Below are positions 38,871-52,900 of a DNA stretch of 64,000 nucleotides, in pieces. The notes below the pieces were generated by a model that was given only the letters and a program-made list of their open reading frames with translations, was not told the DNA's origin and made no database searches. Origin of the DNA: Chrysoperla carnea (Eukaryota; Arthropoda; Insecta; Neuroptera; Chrysopidae); contig NC_058337.1 of the NCBI RefSeq assembly GCF_905475395.1, forward strand, positions 106,324,368 through 106,388,367. The letters run 5' to 3'. The position numbers and the translations under genes were made by a program. Positions within the stretch are counted from its first letter, which is position 1. Every line of letters begins with the position of its first letter.

Positions 38871-40969
38871 TATAAAGTAAATTTATTTTGAAATGAGACT
38901 TTACATTAGCCAATCATATGACTTGTAATCAGAAAAAGCTTCAAAACACTTTTTATATGAACTGTTAGAAATTAAACATAGTAAAGTCGTATTAGGAAAG
39001 TATCTAATTGGTGATACTAAAAAACAAAAGTTTAATTTTTACCAATAAGAGGTTAATTGTGGTAAGAATTTGTCTTTAAAAAATTGCTTATAAATTAACG
39101 TGCATTATGGACATATTGAATCATATAGTAGCCAGTTTTAAGTGGGCAATCGATGGGTAATCAGGGAAAGGGAAGTGTTATCATTATAATTTACAACTTC
39201 CTCCTGGAAATTAAGGGCTACCCCATATATTCTCATAGGCTCTAGCACTTATTTGCATCTAGCAGTCCAATATTCTTGTGTGCATTGTGAATATGGTCAT
39301 TTTCAGCATATACTGTTCTTTTAGAATATATAGTCAACACTCACTCAAACTCAAATTCAATTGTTTTTATATTTAATGACATTATATACATTTATTTTGG
39401 TTAATTTTAACCCTCTGTAAGGCATGACAAACAAAATTCAAGTGTCTTTATACCAAAAAAAGGTATCGTCTTATTCTAATACTAATAAAAAAAATTACAT
39501 TTAATAGCCACTATAGAGTTAAAAATAACCCAGTAAATCCTATGATACGCGTACAGGTTGTACTAGATGAAATAGTACGTTTTATACTGACTATCTAACT
39601 TGATCCGAGTGCCTAAGTAACTTTATGTACTTTAGTGAATGCAGAGATCGAGAAACAAAAATGTTAAAAAATGTCTATCTTAAAACATAATAAAAGCATA
39701 CGGAAACTCGAGAATACTTCTTTTTTTTTCATGTTCAGATTGCATTCGCTCTCAAGTAACCATTTTATATATTAATAATAAAAATAGCCATATTTTTTTT
39801 CTTTTTTTTAACTGATGTTTTTTTATAGAGTTTCACAACTTTAAATTAAATCAAATAAAAGTATTTTTAATATAATAAAAATTGGCTTTATTGGAAAGAC
39901 AATTAAATGTCATTCATGATTTTGGTCATGTGGCCGCCGCGTAAATAGCACAATCTAAATGTCCAATTTTCACACACTTTTCGCAGCAATTGCGATGGTA
40001 TTTTGCCAATAGCTCATTAGTAGTTGTATTCCAAGTCTCATGTCAAATCGATTATAAAAAAAAGAGTGTTGCTTAAAGATTTGAACCTCCAAAAAGAACA
40101 TCCTTTGCAGACACAAAATTATGTTGTACTTACGTTTAACGTTTTTACTATTATAAAAATTCGATATTATCTCATTTATACTTAAATAATTATCTAATTT
40201 ATACTTAAAGTATTCTTAATTCTGTGGATACTATAAAAAAATTATTAAGATCGAGTCTACTCGCTAGTTAATAATATTTTGTGCGATCCGTTTTATCTAT
40301 TGTTTTTCTTTTTTTCAGATGTGTTCCAGAAATCCAACGGTGGTGATAAACGCTAGAATCAGAATTCATAGTTACATCCTTTCGTTTTTTCTGTTACATA
40401 TTGTACATAATAAAAGTTAAATATATATCAAAATAATATTATTATACATACATATATTTACAATATTTTATTATATTTTTCTTTTGTCTGATTTCAATTA
40501 GAATATATTTTGTAATATATTTATTTGAAAATAATAATTTTAATTATAATAAATAAATCATATAAAAATATTTTTATGTCCAAACCGCTGTTCAGTACCT
40601 ACTCCTAATAGGAGACGGAGTCGGTCGTTTAATCAGTCTCAATATTATTATTATTATATTAAATTGATTTTTTTATATTTTTTGATTAATAATAATAATA
40701 TATAATCATAAATAATAATATATATAATATTATGTCTGTTTGAGTTGTACATACTTAATTTATTTTTCAATTGTAAATAACTATTTTGTTCTTTTTTTCA
40801 CTTTGTCAGGATCTAGTTAGAGACATATTACATTACACCAGGTCCCTTTTGGGGACCCGAAACAGAGAAGAATTCGGAAATAGATTTACCGGTAGGTGAG
40901 AAAAAAGGTAAAAGGGTAAGACGATGTCCATACCACGATGTGATGAAAAAAGGACCTCACTGCGGGCTA

Positions 40970-41200
40970 CGCAGACTATAAAACAAACAAACATGAATTA
41001 ATTTTAAAATTGGTTTTATTTTATTCGATAAAATTAATGTCAAGTTAATAAATGTTAAGTTAGGAAATCCAATCGGACATTTGTTGTACAGTTTCATTAA
41101 AATCCATTCGCTAGTTTTTGCGTAAAATCGAAACAAACAAACAAGCAAACAAACATTTATAGGGAAACATATGAAATATATAGGGATAGTAATTGGTTCG
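40970..41200. mobile_element. Transposable element tail with CAAACAAACAAA motif
   Basis: CATTAAAATCCATTCGCTAG, then TTTTTGCGTAAAATCGAAAC and repeated CAAACAAACAAGCAAACAAA. From memory this arrangement is a common insect repeat tail. A 123-codon frame on the minus strand is a by-product of this sequence, not a gene. Confidence 0.55.
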
Positions 41201-41339
41201 GACTGGTTAGAATGATGAACAAGAAAAAGTGTGATTTTGAAGTACAATTTAAGAGATGGGTGAATAGTTATGAAGCTAGTTCTTGCCAGTCCACAAAATC
41301 GTGCTATTTGATGCATATTAATAATCAACGAAAATATTA

Positions 41340-44300
41340 ATGATAATTTGATATACTAAATAAATGTTCACTTGAAATAAACAAAAATTCAAAAAAGTAC
41401 ATGAGTTTGATACACACGCTCTTATACTAATATTATTTCCTGCACCGACAAATACCGTAGAAAGAGACAAAATATAGTTATCAAAATAGTAGTTGTATTA
41501 GTGCAGTAAATCTGTCAACGCTACAACGAATATTATAGTGCTCATCCGTGGTGAAAATTGAACAACGTTGCAGTTGATAAAATTCACTTCTGGATTATAC
41601 TAAATACTCGTAAAAAAGTAATCTTTGTTGATTTTTTTCTCGTAAACTAAATGGTCTATTACATCCTACTTATCCTCAAACACCCTTAATTTGTTTATTT
41701 ATGTATCTGTTTTTTTTACAAAATTACAAATGTTTTTTACCGCCTACACAAAATAATACACTTGACCTTTCGGTGCAAAAGCGAATAATGTTTTTTCAAA
41801 ATAAAAAATGATCAAATTTCGTGATTTAAATTGGCATTAAGTTAAAAAATGTATAAAATGATATAAATGTTCAGTATGAAAAATAAATTTATTAAAAAAA
41901 TTTTTAATTAAAATTTAAATCCCATAAACTATGTACCATAGATAAATACGCTACTACTAAAAAAGCCACTGCGTTACACGTTAGCTCAGTTTGAAAACAT
42001 AGTAATAATTCATAATTATTAATTTTTATAGTAACTTTTTAATTGGATAAAACCAAAACTGTATACATATAAATAAGACCTTGACTCTGACTCTCTTGAG
42101 TCTTTATCATCGTACAGATACAGAGATGATTCATATGAAACTGTTGAAAAGTGTTTTTAAACACATTTTTATTCAAAATTATAAAAAAAAAGAAATTAAA
42201 TAGACTACTGCTACTGAACGAGTAAGGTGGTTGGTGTAATAGAAGAATCTAAAGATTCATGAATGAAAATTAGAAGATTAAGGAAAGGGCTATGTTAAGA
42301 AATTTACAAAACTTGGAAAATAAGTAATCAAATGCACAAAACACACCATGTGAAAATTTTTTTATGATAACCAGTTTATGAGATATATGCGATTAAACTT
42401 GGCATACTTTATACGTACAACATGAGAGAAGAATGGAAAAATATGAGGTATATTTTTTTTTCACCATCTTTATGAGATACGAATATCTACTACAAAGTAG
42501 GACTAAGTACTACTAAGAGTTTAAAAATGAAAAAATAAGTCATTGATCTTTACATTTTTGTCAAAAAAATAATTGGTTCAAAATCCCACTTGCTGGGTCT
42601 TTTTTAACAGACACAATTAATACAAGAAAAAAGCTAAGGCGATTCATTTGTAATGTTGGTGTAGACTTTTTTTGCTAAACTTAAATAATAAATATTTCGG
42701 AAACACGACGTGTTAGATTTTTTTCATACTTTTTTTGAAACTCATTGCATCTCAATTGTTGAAAGACAAAAACCATATAAACTAGTATTTTTGTGGAAAA
42801 TTTATGGAAAAAAATTGTGTGGACAAGGCAACTATAGTAAAGTATTGTGGTTGTAACAGAAACAACTGGTCACACACTGAGTGTTGAGTGTGTGAAGCCT
42901 CAGCTGGTGCAATATTAGACAAAAATTATTCTTCATTTAACTAATTGATAGCTCATATACTTTCATCGTGCATATAACACAAAACTTTTGAATAATATTC
43001 TAGCAGAGCAACATCGTTAACCGAAAAAAAAATCAGAACAATTTAAATGTTAAGGAAATGTTAAAAATTCTGATGTTTAATGTTTTTGACCGCTCAAAAA
43101 GTAGAGAAAGTTAACTATTTTAATTTTATAGCAAATAACTCGTCAGAAAATTCGTAGTTTGGATGAAATATCTCAAAAAAAATTGTTTATCCAAGGTAAT
43201 TAGGACCCAAAAGATAAAAAAAACTGGTTATCTCTCGAAAAGCTACGTACCTCTTACGAAATAACCGACCGGCACCTATTACACTAACAACCTTAAGTAA
43301 TGTTTTTGTTGACTACATAAAAAAAAAAAAATCGAAAATATTTGCGCTGATAAAGTGGTAATTAATTCAAAAGTTGTATAAATTTTTTTAAAGCATATTC
43401 GTGCAGTCCGCCACTTAGAATTTTGTTGTAAGATGGACACATAAATAATAAATTTTTATTTATATTTTTTGAAAGATAATTTATATGTTTAATAAAAATT
43501 ATTAATTGCGTGTATACTGGTTTTATATTTTTTTGAAAGATAGATTTTTAATTTATTAATATATTATCTTAAAATCCGTTGAAAATGCTTCTTGACAAAA
43601 TATAAATTTTCAAAAATATTTATCCAAAATATTTTTGATTAATTTTAATAATTTAAGAAACCTATGCTTAAAACATAGGTAATTAAAAATAGCTTTCGTT
43701 TAAATTTAATTTTATAAAACTTTATTTGCCTTTTGGTTCACGTTATTAGATATAAATGGTATCAAAAAAACTACCTTGCCTCTAATTTAAATCCAATCGA
43801 ATTATTTTAGTCAAACTTGCCAATTTTTAGATCATAAAATAATAAGAAACATTTTTTCCGCCCTGTCAACTCTCGATACGTAGCGGTAAGGGTTGATAAT
43901 TTTTGAGATATGTTTTCAAAAAGTACATACTTTCAAAAAAGCTGTGTTCGATCAAGATCGAACCACTCCTTGCTTAGATACAGGTAACTGAAATGACATT
44001 AATATTTTGGATAATTCTCTTTTGTCGAAATTTTGTGCCAGATAAGTGTATTTATCTATAAGTTTTCTTTACTTCATGATATAGGCTCAATCGTGAGTCA
44101 CGCAACGGCTTTTGGGAGAGAGGGTGACCACGCAATTCAATTGTGCATTACATATAAAGTACTAAGAGATCGTTCTCAAGGATAATATCGAATATACCCT
44201 AATAATTTATAAAGGGGTCATTTCAGTTTGTATAATTTAATGGGTTTAGAATACACTACAAAAATTTAAATCAAAACTCGTATTATTTTCGAAGTTATAA

Positions 44301-46680
44301 TTAATATAAGTTTTTAAGTACAAAACAAAAAATAACAATTTTCAGCATGTTATTTAACGCGCATAATAAAAATTACATCTCAAAAACTAACAAGCAGTAT
44401 TTTGCGAACAGGGAGAAGATTATGCGAAATTATCCGGCTTATTATATGGTCCAGAAAACGTGGTCCAAAAGGTGGTTTTACAAAACGGTTTCCACAATTC
44501 TGAACTATTTGACTTATCGTCTTAAATATTTGTGCAACTTGTTGAAAATAGCTAAGACTGCCCCCCAATGTCTAAAATTTGTCAAAAAAATAAACAATTT
44601 AATTTTATTTCCATGTTTATATCAATTTTTGACCAAAAAATCAGATTTTTCGTTTTTCTAACAACTAATTTTGGCAGTTAGGTACCAGAAAAAGATATCA
44701 CCAACGAAATTTCGATTTATTTCTGGCTCATGAGTAGAAATGGATTCCCACTTACGTTTAGGATGACCCTCAATTTAGGACTAAGCCGTCAAACTCTTAA
44801 TACTTGAATAAATGTCATTTTTTTGAGGTAAATGATAAAATTTCTCCAAAAAAATCAATTAAAAGAAGTGTCGATTTTTTTTTTCTAAAAAACTGCGAAG
44901 ACCTCATATTACGTTTCAAATTATAATAATTCTGAAAGGCAATAGCGATTCGATCTACACCAAAATTCTGTTTGCCGGTTACTAACTGTTCTTACGTTTA
45001 TAAATAACAATAATATAATATACATTGTATGTATGTATATTTTAGAGCTATTTAATATCATTGAACTTCAGGAAAATACTCATCATTATGTCAACAACAA
45101 TTCATAAATATTTCCGTGTTTACCAAAAATATCTATTAGGAAATTTATCAAGCTGTCTCCTGTTTTTTTTTAAATAAATTTACTTTTTTGCATTAATTAA
45201 ATGTTAACTCCGCCTATTTTAATAATGGTTTTCAACACACACACACACTCACGGTAGCAAAATATATTTAATAAATTCATTGATTTAACCAAAAAATATG
45301 TAATATATAGCCAGGCAAAAAAATCTAACTCTTTTTGGTCGGAGTTAATACTCGATCTTAGGTCAAGCGTAGCATTTGGGACTTATTTCAGAATGACTAG
45401 AATTTAGAAAGGTTGTGTCGAAGAACTTTCCTTTTAGAGGGAACTATTCCTGGAAAATTTATAATTTTACCTTTATTGAGGAATATTCATTAAGGGTGGA
45501 ATCAAGGACGTCGCAAAACGGACCATTTTCCTTGAAATGCCTGCTTTATTGATTGTGTCAGACAAAATCGGTTTTGCATTTTTTATTCCATTATCTTCAT
45601 TCTTTGAATAAAGCTTCTTCTTATTTGAATATAGCCCAAGGACGTCACCAGTCGGTGGGTCGGAGAAGAGAGGACAGGATGACGTACATATAAAATTTAT
45701 AATTATGAATTATTGTATATAAAAATTTAAAAAATAACTAAATCAAGTTCGATGGATTCGCGAAATTGAAAAATTATACGTAGCCCCACATTAGTAACTT
45801 TTATTTGAACAACGTCCTCAAAATCTTTTGAGCTTGCTGGAATTAGAAATTGCACAGACCGCTGAAAGATAATTAGCTAGGTATGGAAATATTTGTGGTG
45901 GAGAAAGGTCTAAGATATGACTTTAAAAAGAGCTTTTCTAGCTGAGCCTATAACTTGTAGCTTTTTTTTTTGGTAAAAATGATAACATTCATTTTAAATT
46001 AAACAAATATTCCCCTCATCTCGTTGTATAACTTTTGTTATATGAAATATTTGAAATTCTTGAAGTTGTTTATGTATTTAATTATTTAAATTAATAAATA
46101 AATAATTTAAAAATTAACTTAAAACGTCAAATAAATTATTTCTGTTGTTTTTTTTTATTCTGTATTAAAAAAGGTAAAGAAAAGAAAACCCAACCAAAAT
46201 GGTTTGGAATTTAGAATATCTAAGAAATATGTTAATAAATAAATTAGATTTTTATTTTGTATATTTTTGGATTGATTATTAATATATTATAATATATTTT
46301 TGAAAAATTAATAAGGCGAATTTGATGTTACGATATTTTTCAAATTTTCCAAAATCTGGAATTATGGTCCCAATTACCTTAATTCTACAATTTTCTATAG
46401 ATGTAGCGAAATATTTCTTAAACTCTTTGAATTTTTAATTTTGTGCTACCTGTACTTCAAGGGCAAAAATCTTTTTTAAGCATTTTAGGGTATCCGTTAC
46501 CCTAACAAATCATTTTAGGGTATGGTAAGTATTAGACTAGCATACGTTGTTACTCGATTTCTTTCAACTCTTAATGTCTGCGTATTTGCCGAAAAAACTT
46601 TTTATCGATTTTTAAACCTTTCCCTGTAATGCAATCTAGCCGAATTAAAAAAACTAATAAAAATAAATTAATTTCTTACA
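41340..46680. other. AT-rich intergenic region
   Basis: No gene recognised. A 104-codon frame at 44347-44661 has AT-driven composition and no motif. A tRNA-like phrase near 43945-43980 was examined and rejected. Confidence 0.45.
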
Positions 46681-46689
46681 AAAAGTCAT

Positions 46690-47070
46690 GTATGAGTGAC
46701 CCATAGAAGTAGTAATTTTTTTAGCAATATAAAAGCTTGTCCTTTAAAAAGTAATTTTAATTTAAAACTAGAAAAGGTATGCATATCAAATATGGTGGAA
46801 GCGATGTGAAAATCATGCTACCATGTGAAAAGTGCCTTGTCATTCGATTTACATGTGCTGTTCGTATTTTCCTCAGCAAACCCTTTCATTTGAAACCCAA
46901 AGGAGGAGTGGACATACAAAATAACTAGTCCGTCATATTGTATTTAGAATGACATCACAAACTAAACGATATGGGAAAATCCGTCTCAATCGGTTGAGAA
47001 CAACTGTTTTAAAATACAGCTAGATTTAACCCAAACAAACATACATACATAAAACATTGCAAGCTAAATA
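46690..47070. mobile_element. Dispersed repeat family III, copy 2
   Basis: Same order as 27740-27975: AAAGCTTGTCCTTTAAAAAG, ATTTAAAACTAGAAAAGGTA, ATATGGTGGAAGCGATGTGA, then CACAAACTAAACGATATGGG and CTCAATCGGTTGAGAACAAC, ending in CAAACAAACATACATACAT. It also shares GTATGAGTGACC with the palindrome at 27521-27758. Confidence 0.7.
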
Positions 47071-48060
47071 AAAGTAAGCAATAAAAAAACAATTTTTATT
47101 GGAAAAAATTAATCATATATATATGTATATATTTACATATATATGTATATATTTTTTTCAAAAAAATAAAATTATTAAATGTCATCCTTAAAAAATATAA
47201 AATATAGGACAATACTCAATTATATATTGGGTAAAGACATAATTTACTGGAAAAAATATATTAAACCGCTACAATCTAATAATATTTAAGATCAAATGAT
47301 AAAAACATATTAACAAAAGAATATACCGCTTCGATTTAAGATTTGACACATTGATAAGAGATTGTTGTACCTATATGAAGTCAAAAAAAGGTCCTTATAA
47401 TAAAATCTTGTTTAACATACATTCTTATAAGGGTCTAAATTCACTTATTTTTGTGATAAAAAGTTATTGTTTGTAGCCCAAAAATCGAAATAAAATAGTA
47501 TGAGTTGCTTTTTACGTAAAATATTAACAAAATCATGAATCCGCAGCTGCTGAAAAGCAATATCTTCTTTCGTGATGGTCTCAAGAAGTTGAAAATTCTC
47601 CCACGCTTTAGTCGGTCGTTTGTCGACTCCCCTGTAAAGTGATGGTAGGCGATGAAATTAGACGATAAAACCAAAATAAAATTAAAATTTCATCTAAATC
47701 GAAGTTGTATTTCATTGACATATGAAGAACATGTGAGGCTAGATTAGATTGAAGATCCTGTTAAGCAATGCTGATAATACCGACTTGTTTTTTAAATGCT
47801 TTCTCCTAAGTCTTCCCTTGAATTATTTCTACCCCTTATTTCAAAATATTAACTAGTTTTACTCGCCTGTCTGTCTTCAGGTTTCCTTTTTTATCACATG
47901 TGACTGGGGATTCAACATAAATTGACTTTGGAATTGCGAATACAGGACAGCACTTCTCTCTCCAAGATTATTGTAATTTTTAAAACTACATACTTTTGAA
48001 GTAGTTTCTCATTTTTTGCATCCAATGGTAATTAGAAACTAATAATTGTTTTTAATTAAA

Positions 48061-48325
48061 GATAATTGAAAAAAATACACTCATACCAGGAGTTGAACCC
48101 GGATCTTTTAGATTCATACCAAACGCCTTAGCCAATTGGATCACACGTGCACAATGTGTAATTTTTTTAGCTCAACGAATTTTTTATTTGTTATTCGTCC
48201 AATTCAAAAATTACATGTTGTGCCTTGAGCACGTATAGTCCAGTTGATAAAGGCACTTGACATGAATTCAAGAGATGGAGATTCTGATGATGTGTGTCAA
48301 CTATTTTTCAATTCTTTTGAATAAG
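48061..48325. mobile_element. Head-to-head pair of tRNA-derived (SINE-like) sequences
   Basis: On the minus strand 48082-48145 has tRNA-like order: an A-box-like TGGCTAAGGCG (48124-48134), a pairable TTTGG/CTAAA anticodon-type stem and an exact B box GGTTCAACTCC (48089-48099). The putative anticodon loop TATGAAT lacks T33, so it is not a functional tRNA. A diverged second copy on the plus strand (about 48215-48300: CAGTTGATAAAGGCACTTGA) forms the other arm of an imperfect palindrome that continues to a short AT loop near 48187. This resembles a SINE head or tRNA relic duplicated in inverted orientation. Confidence 0.72.
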
Positions 48326-48359
48326 ATTGAGTCGAAAAGCCATTTGTCTTTTTAGTTTC

Positions 48360-48480
48360 GTCATTGTACTATGAAACACGTCAATTATAATTGAAAGACT
48401 TTGAAGTTTCAGATTTGTGTACAAAATTTATTGAACAAACATGAATTATTAATAAAAATTGATTAATAAATCAGGAAGTT
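48360..48480. repeat. Repeat related to the 10635-10740 segment
   Basis: CGTCAATTATAATTGAAAGACTTTG (48379-48403) and TGTACAAAATTTATTGAACA match the order of blocks at 10650-10715 (CGTCAATTATAATCGAAAGA, TATACAAAATTTAGTATACA). Probably the distal part of family II. Confidence 0.55.
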
Positions 48481-49490
48481 ATTGGTCTGTTCTGTCAGAT
48501 TGTATGAAAGTCGTATTCACCACAACTTGTTTTGATTTGTGTTTTGAGAATTGATTACAATTTTTTTTTTTAAGAGGATAGTCGCCAAAATATTATATTA
48601 TTATACGTTTTTAAAATCTCTCTCCTCGGCACACGCAGTGACAATGGTGACCATTTGAAATGATTAATGAAAAATTAGAACCATTTTTTGTGTATTATGA
48701 GTTGTCAAAATGATATATTTTTGTATTTTTTTATTGTTTTGTAAATGACCTGAGTGTGGAATTTTTTTCTAAAGATTTTTCGATTATTTTTCTCTGACAC
48801 AATTCCCTGAACATAAGAGTAATGATTGATTCAAAATTCACACAAAAATTTTAATTGAAATAAATAAATTTCTTAATAGTTCATCGTGAAAGCCACTGAA
48901 GTTAGCTAGAAAATTTTAAATCATTGGTAAACACTCACTTCAAGTGGAACATTTTTAATTTTCATTTTTGAAAATACTAGATATTCTTAGATGAAATTGG
49001 GGAAATTTCAAGTCCTCTAATGCTCTGCTAGTCAACTCTTTAGCAAAATATCGGAACACGCAAACAAAGAAAATTTTATTTCTTTAAGAGCGTAGAATCC
49101 TTAGGATTCTAAGGAAAAATATCAGAATTTCCTTCTTATTATCGAAAGACCATCAACAAGTTACTGTACTTTAAGTATACCTAAGTAATACTTAAAGTTT
49201 ATATTAAAGCTGCAAGACTTCTGGAGTACCTTTGAAGTAAAGGAAGTACAATAGATCAAACTGATCAGAGTACCAAAGATCTTCTAAAACTCCTTAGTCA
49301 AATCTAATTTAATCTAGTCTAACTGGAATGGATAGCTAGTTTAACAAATGAATGTAAACCTGGAAAGCGTACCTGGACAGAGGAATTTCGAGAGATTGTG
49401 AAGCTGGCGACCTTCCTAGAAATGGTTAGGATATCTTAAAAAGGTCAATCTTAGATGGAGGAAGAACGTGTTTATGGTACTACAAGATAG

Positions 49491-49926
49491 ATATGGTCTG
49501 ACTACAATCGTATGCGTTCCGAAGATCTTATATCACTTCCAAGAGCTTCTGTTAGCAAATTTGTTGAAGCTACTACAGGACACTGGCTAGGTGGCAGGCA
49601 TCCTAGACGCCTGGTTCTGATTGTGTATCATGACTATTGCTGGAGCTGTCACAGTGAGGGAAAGGGAAAATGATGTTTCATCTTCTCTGTCACAGCCCAA
49701 TTCTTACCACAAGGAGGTGGACTCACGTGAGCCAGCTTTTCTTCGCCGACTTCTCCGACCTGAAGTCCGTTGACGTCAAAGCACTCCTGCTGTTCTTGCA
49801 CAGCTCCAAATGGTTCAAAGAGTAGTGGCCAGGGATGCACCAAACTTTTTTCTGTATCACAACGGACCCTATGGTCTAAGTTTGTCCCACCCCAGGACAG
49901 CCACTCTAACCTAACCTAGCCTAACT
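49491..49926 (+). mobile_element. 3' end of a non-LTR retrotransposon (RNase H-bearing ORF2 C-terminus), degenerate
   Basis: Frame from 49491 reads an IWSDYNRMRSEDL segment, TGHWLGGRHPRRL, and a DYCWSCHS zinc-knuckle-like Cys pair, then hits TGA at about 49671. The homology continues one frame on: MMFHLLCHSPILTTRR, a DFSDLKSVDVKALLLFLHSS stretch and SKWFKE before TAG at 49823-49825. The order TGHxLxGRH, CxxC, HLLCxCPxL, R, FF..L, LLxFLxxSxWF is what I know from the C-terminus of I/Jockey-type ORF2 in insects. A premature stop also lies just before 49491, so the copy is dead. A 3' UTR of about 100 bp ends in CTCTAACCTAACCTAGCC. CTAACTGGAATGGA occurs at 49319 and 49921 on either side. Confidence 0.8.
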
Positions 49927-49999
49927 GGAATGGAATATGTAGCTCAATCCAAAAATGAACTAGAGCTGAAAATCTAAAAAGTGCATGGACAAGAAAAAG

Positions 50000-52900
50000 A
50001 AATTTTCAGATGGAATTTATATTACAATTAAAAAATTTAAAACATACAATATGGTGGGCAGATTATGATCTGGCTAGCAAGAATAATAATAATACATTTA
50101 GAACAAGAAAACCAACTCAATTAAACAGTCAATAAAATAAATATATAAATTACTAATAAATTATATTCACAAAGACTTCCAATAAAAAGAATTTTTTTAT
50201 TGGAGTTGTCTCAACAGCAATAAATTTTCAATAAAAACATACACTAAAAAAATATTAAAATAATAAAAAGGGGTTAAAAAATTATCAGGACTCCATGAGT
50301 ATTCTCTCTTCTTCTTTAAGATACGAAAAAAAAAAACAATTTTTTTTAATAAAAACTTTATAATATGTGCTGTCACAATTTTCATAATTTTTAAGTGTCC
50401 CGCGTTCTGTGAAGAGCTTTTTTAATACTATATACACACATATATATTTGTACTATATAAGATAAAAATTGGCCCTCCTAGTGATTTTAAGGCGTATTAT
50501 ACAACTCCCACAACTGCAGGGGCATAGACACCCCATTGATAAATCATAACTCATCAATAACGATGAATTACATAAAATTTTATTTTAGAAAATTTCGTCT
50601 TCAAGGATAATAAGCGATTGGTTTTGTACTAATGATGAAGTTTCATCGGCACTCTTAGCCCCCTTTCTATACGCTTCGATTTTTCCAATCAAAAAGAACT
50701 AAGACATCAAATTTTATTTCGCTTGGGATAATATTGTGGGCCTCTAAAGCGCCTCAATTGTTCACGATAGAGGGAGGTTTAAATTTTAGAAAAAAAACCT
50801 TTTTTGTGACTATTTCCAAAAAGTTGTTGTATTGTGACCCCATTGCAGTGAAAGAAAATGTGTGGGCCGCTGAGCTTTTTTTGATATTAGACATTTTGGA
50901 AATGTTCTGAATCCCTGTTTCCGAAATTTCAACACTCTCTATCTAGAAACGGCCGGTATAGATAAGACAGCCCGGTGAAATCAAAAACATCCCTCCCATC
51001 ATTGCTATTGACATGTGAACACATTCGTTTTCAACGAGTGCTTTCAACTCACCTTTAAGAACATCTCGCAAATGAATAACTGTGAGTCACGTTGATGCAT
51101 TTCGTTAAAACTTGATTCTTATATTTAATCATTCTTACGAAGAGATTCACTTAGTTTGCACAACTCCTGCGAAATGAATTTTTTATATTATATTTTGAGT
51201 GTTGTAAGGAATAAAAACTATCCTAAATGTACAAAGATTATTGTTTTTAAGGCTGTGAAAAATGATTATTTAAACACAAAAAAGTTCCTATAAAATTTTT
51301 TTTTTTTTACAAAAAGATAATTTCTTTGTTAATGTGTTCGATAGCTATTATAAGCAAAGATCATTTATTAAAAATTTGTGAGAGAAGCGATGAAGGTAAA
51401 GATTATCGACATTTATTAACGATCGTTGCGTGTACAATATGCGAAATAAATATTTAAATGTGTTTATGAAATTATTATTCTTGGTAAATCCGTACCGCAA
51501 AAGGAATAAAAAAAATTCAACAGACTTTTTGTTTTACTTAAATGAAGTTTCAAATACACTCATAATCAAATAAGTTGCACATATCTGAGATATATAGAAA
51601 GGAAAGTCTAAAGAAACCAGACGACTCGATAATAAATCTGGTAGACGAACACTCTCCCATCTCCATACATTTTAAATATGTAAAAATGTGCTAATTGGAC
51701 GCAGGAAATCAATTTGGCTGGTAATGATTTAATTATTTTAAAGTTTGTTTTAATAAACTTATCAACTTAGTAATGAAATTTTTTTTGCATGAGCAAACAA
51801 TGATTTTGTTTTTAAAAAATATTATCATCCTTTAAAACAAGTTGAAGCGACCGAAAAATATGCTTAGCCAAAAAAAAAAAAAAAACAGTCACAACTCAAC
51901 AAATTATTTCGATAATTTATGTGAAGTAATTTTCTATAACTAGATATCTAGACTTCTAGGTAAAATAATGTAACCAGCAGAGACACAAGAAGTTCTTGAA
52001 ATAACCAAACTTCTTTAAACGAAAGAGAGTGCATATCGTGAAGCCATACTTTGCCATCGGAACTTTCATATTAAATAGGTAAGGAAGTAATCCCAAACTA
52101 GCGCAAAAAGGCCAGACTAAGAAGACTAGCGCAAAAAGACTAAATCACAATTTGACATGTGCTGCTCTTGGTATATTGGCATCATTTATCTATCACCACA
52201 ATTCACAAAGAAATCGATTTATGATGGAAGGGATTGTGTAAAAATCGTGAAAAATCTATATATAAGTAAAATACTACTGACAGACTCATCACGAGTTCTC
52301 AAAAACTATACCTTCTCCCGATTGATTTGAAATTTAGCATGGTTACTACTCATTTTGCAATTTAAAAAACACTCATAAAGAATAGATTTTTGGAAATTCA
52401 ACTGCTAAGAATATGAAAAGGGGAATGAAATTTTGTCTGAAATTCCGCCAATTTTGAGCCCACTACTTAACCGATTTTAAAAATTAATTCACCAATAGAA
52501 TGAGAATGATATCATCAAAAGTACCATGGGCTTTATTTTCTTTTGGAAAGGCTTAACCGCGTGGAAAAGTTAAAACGAATGAAATTGTGAACAAAACGGG
52601 AGATCAGTAGTAAATACATAAATATTGGAATCATCAGAAAATTCGAGTAATTTCTTATCTTAAAAAGTACATAAGTAAAAAAAGATTTCCGAAATTTCTG
52701 AGATTCTCAGTAAAAACTTCATAGTTAATTTGTCGAATGCTAAAAATATGACAAACAATAGTACCAAATTTTAAATATGAGTAAAAAAAACTAATTAACT
52801 TTTTGATTTTGTTCACAACAAAAATAAAAAATAAAAAAACTTAAACTACAATTTAAAACAATTTATTGTATGAAATATTTAAATAAAGAATGTATTGATT

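Noticed and set aside
40957..41328. 123-codon minus-strand frame
   Set aside because: It runs across a repeat tail with CAAACAAACAAA units, so it is a repeat by-product.
43940..43985. Possible tRNA: GATCGAACCACTCCTTGCTT
   Set aside because: It has a B-box-like GGTTCGATCTT on the minus strand, but no A box or foldable cloverleaf around it.
44347..44661. 104-codon reading frame on the plus strand
   Set aside because: Lys/Asn/Phe-rich low-complexity composition expected from AT-rich noncoding DNA. It overlaps an equally plausible frame on the other strand.
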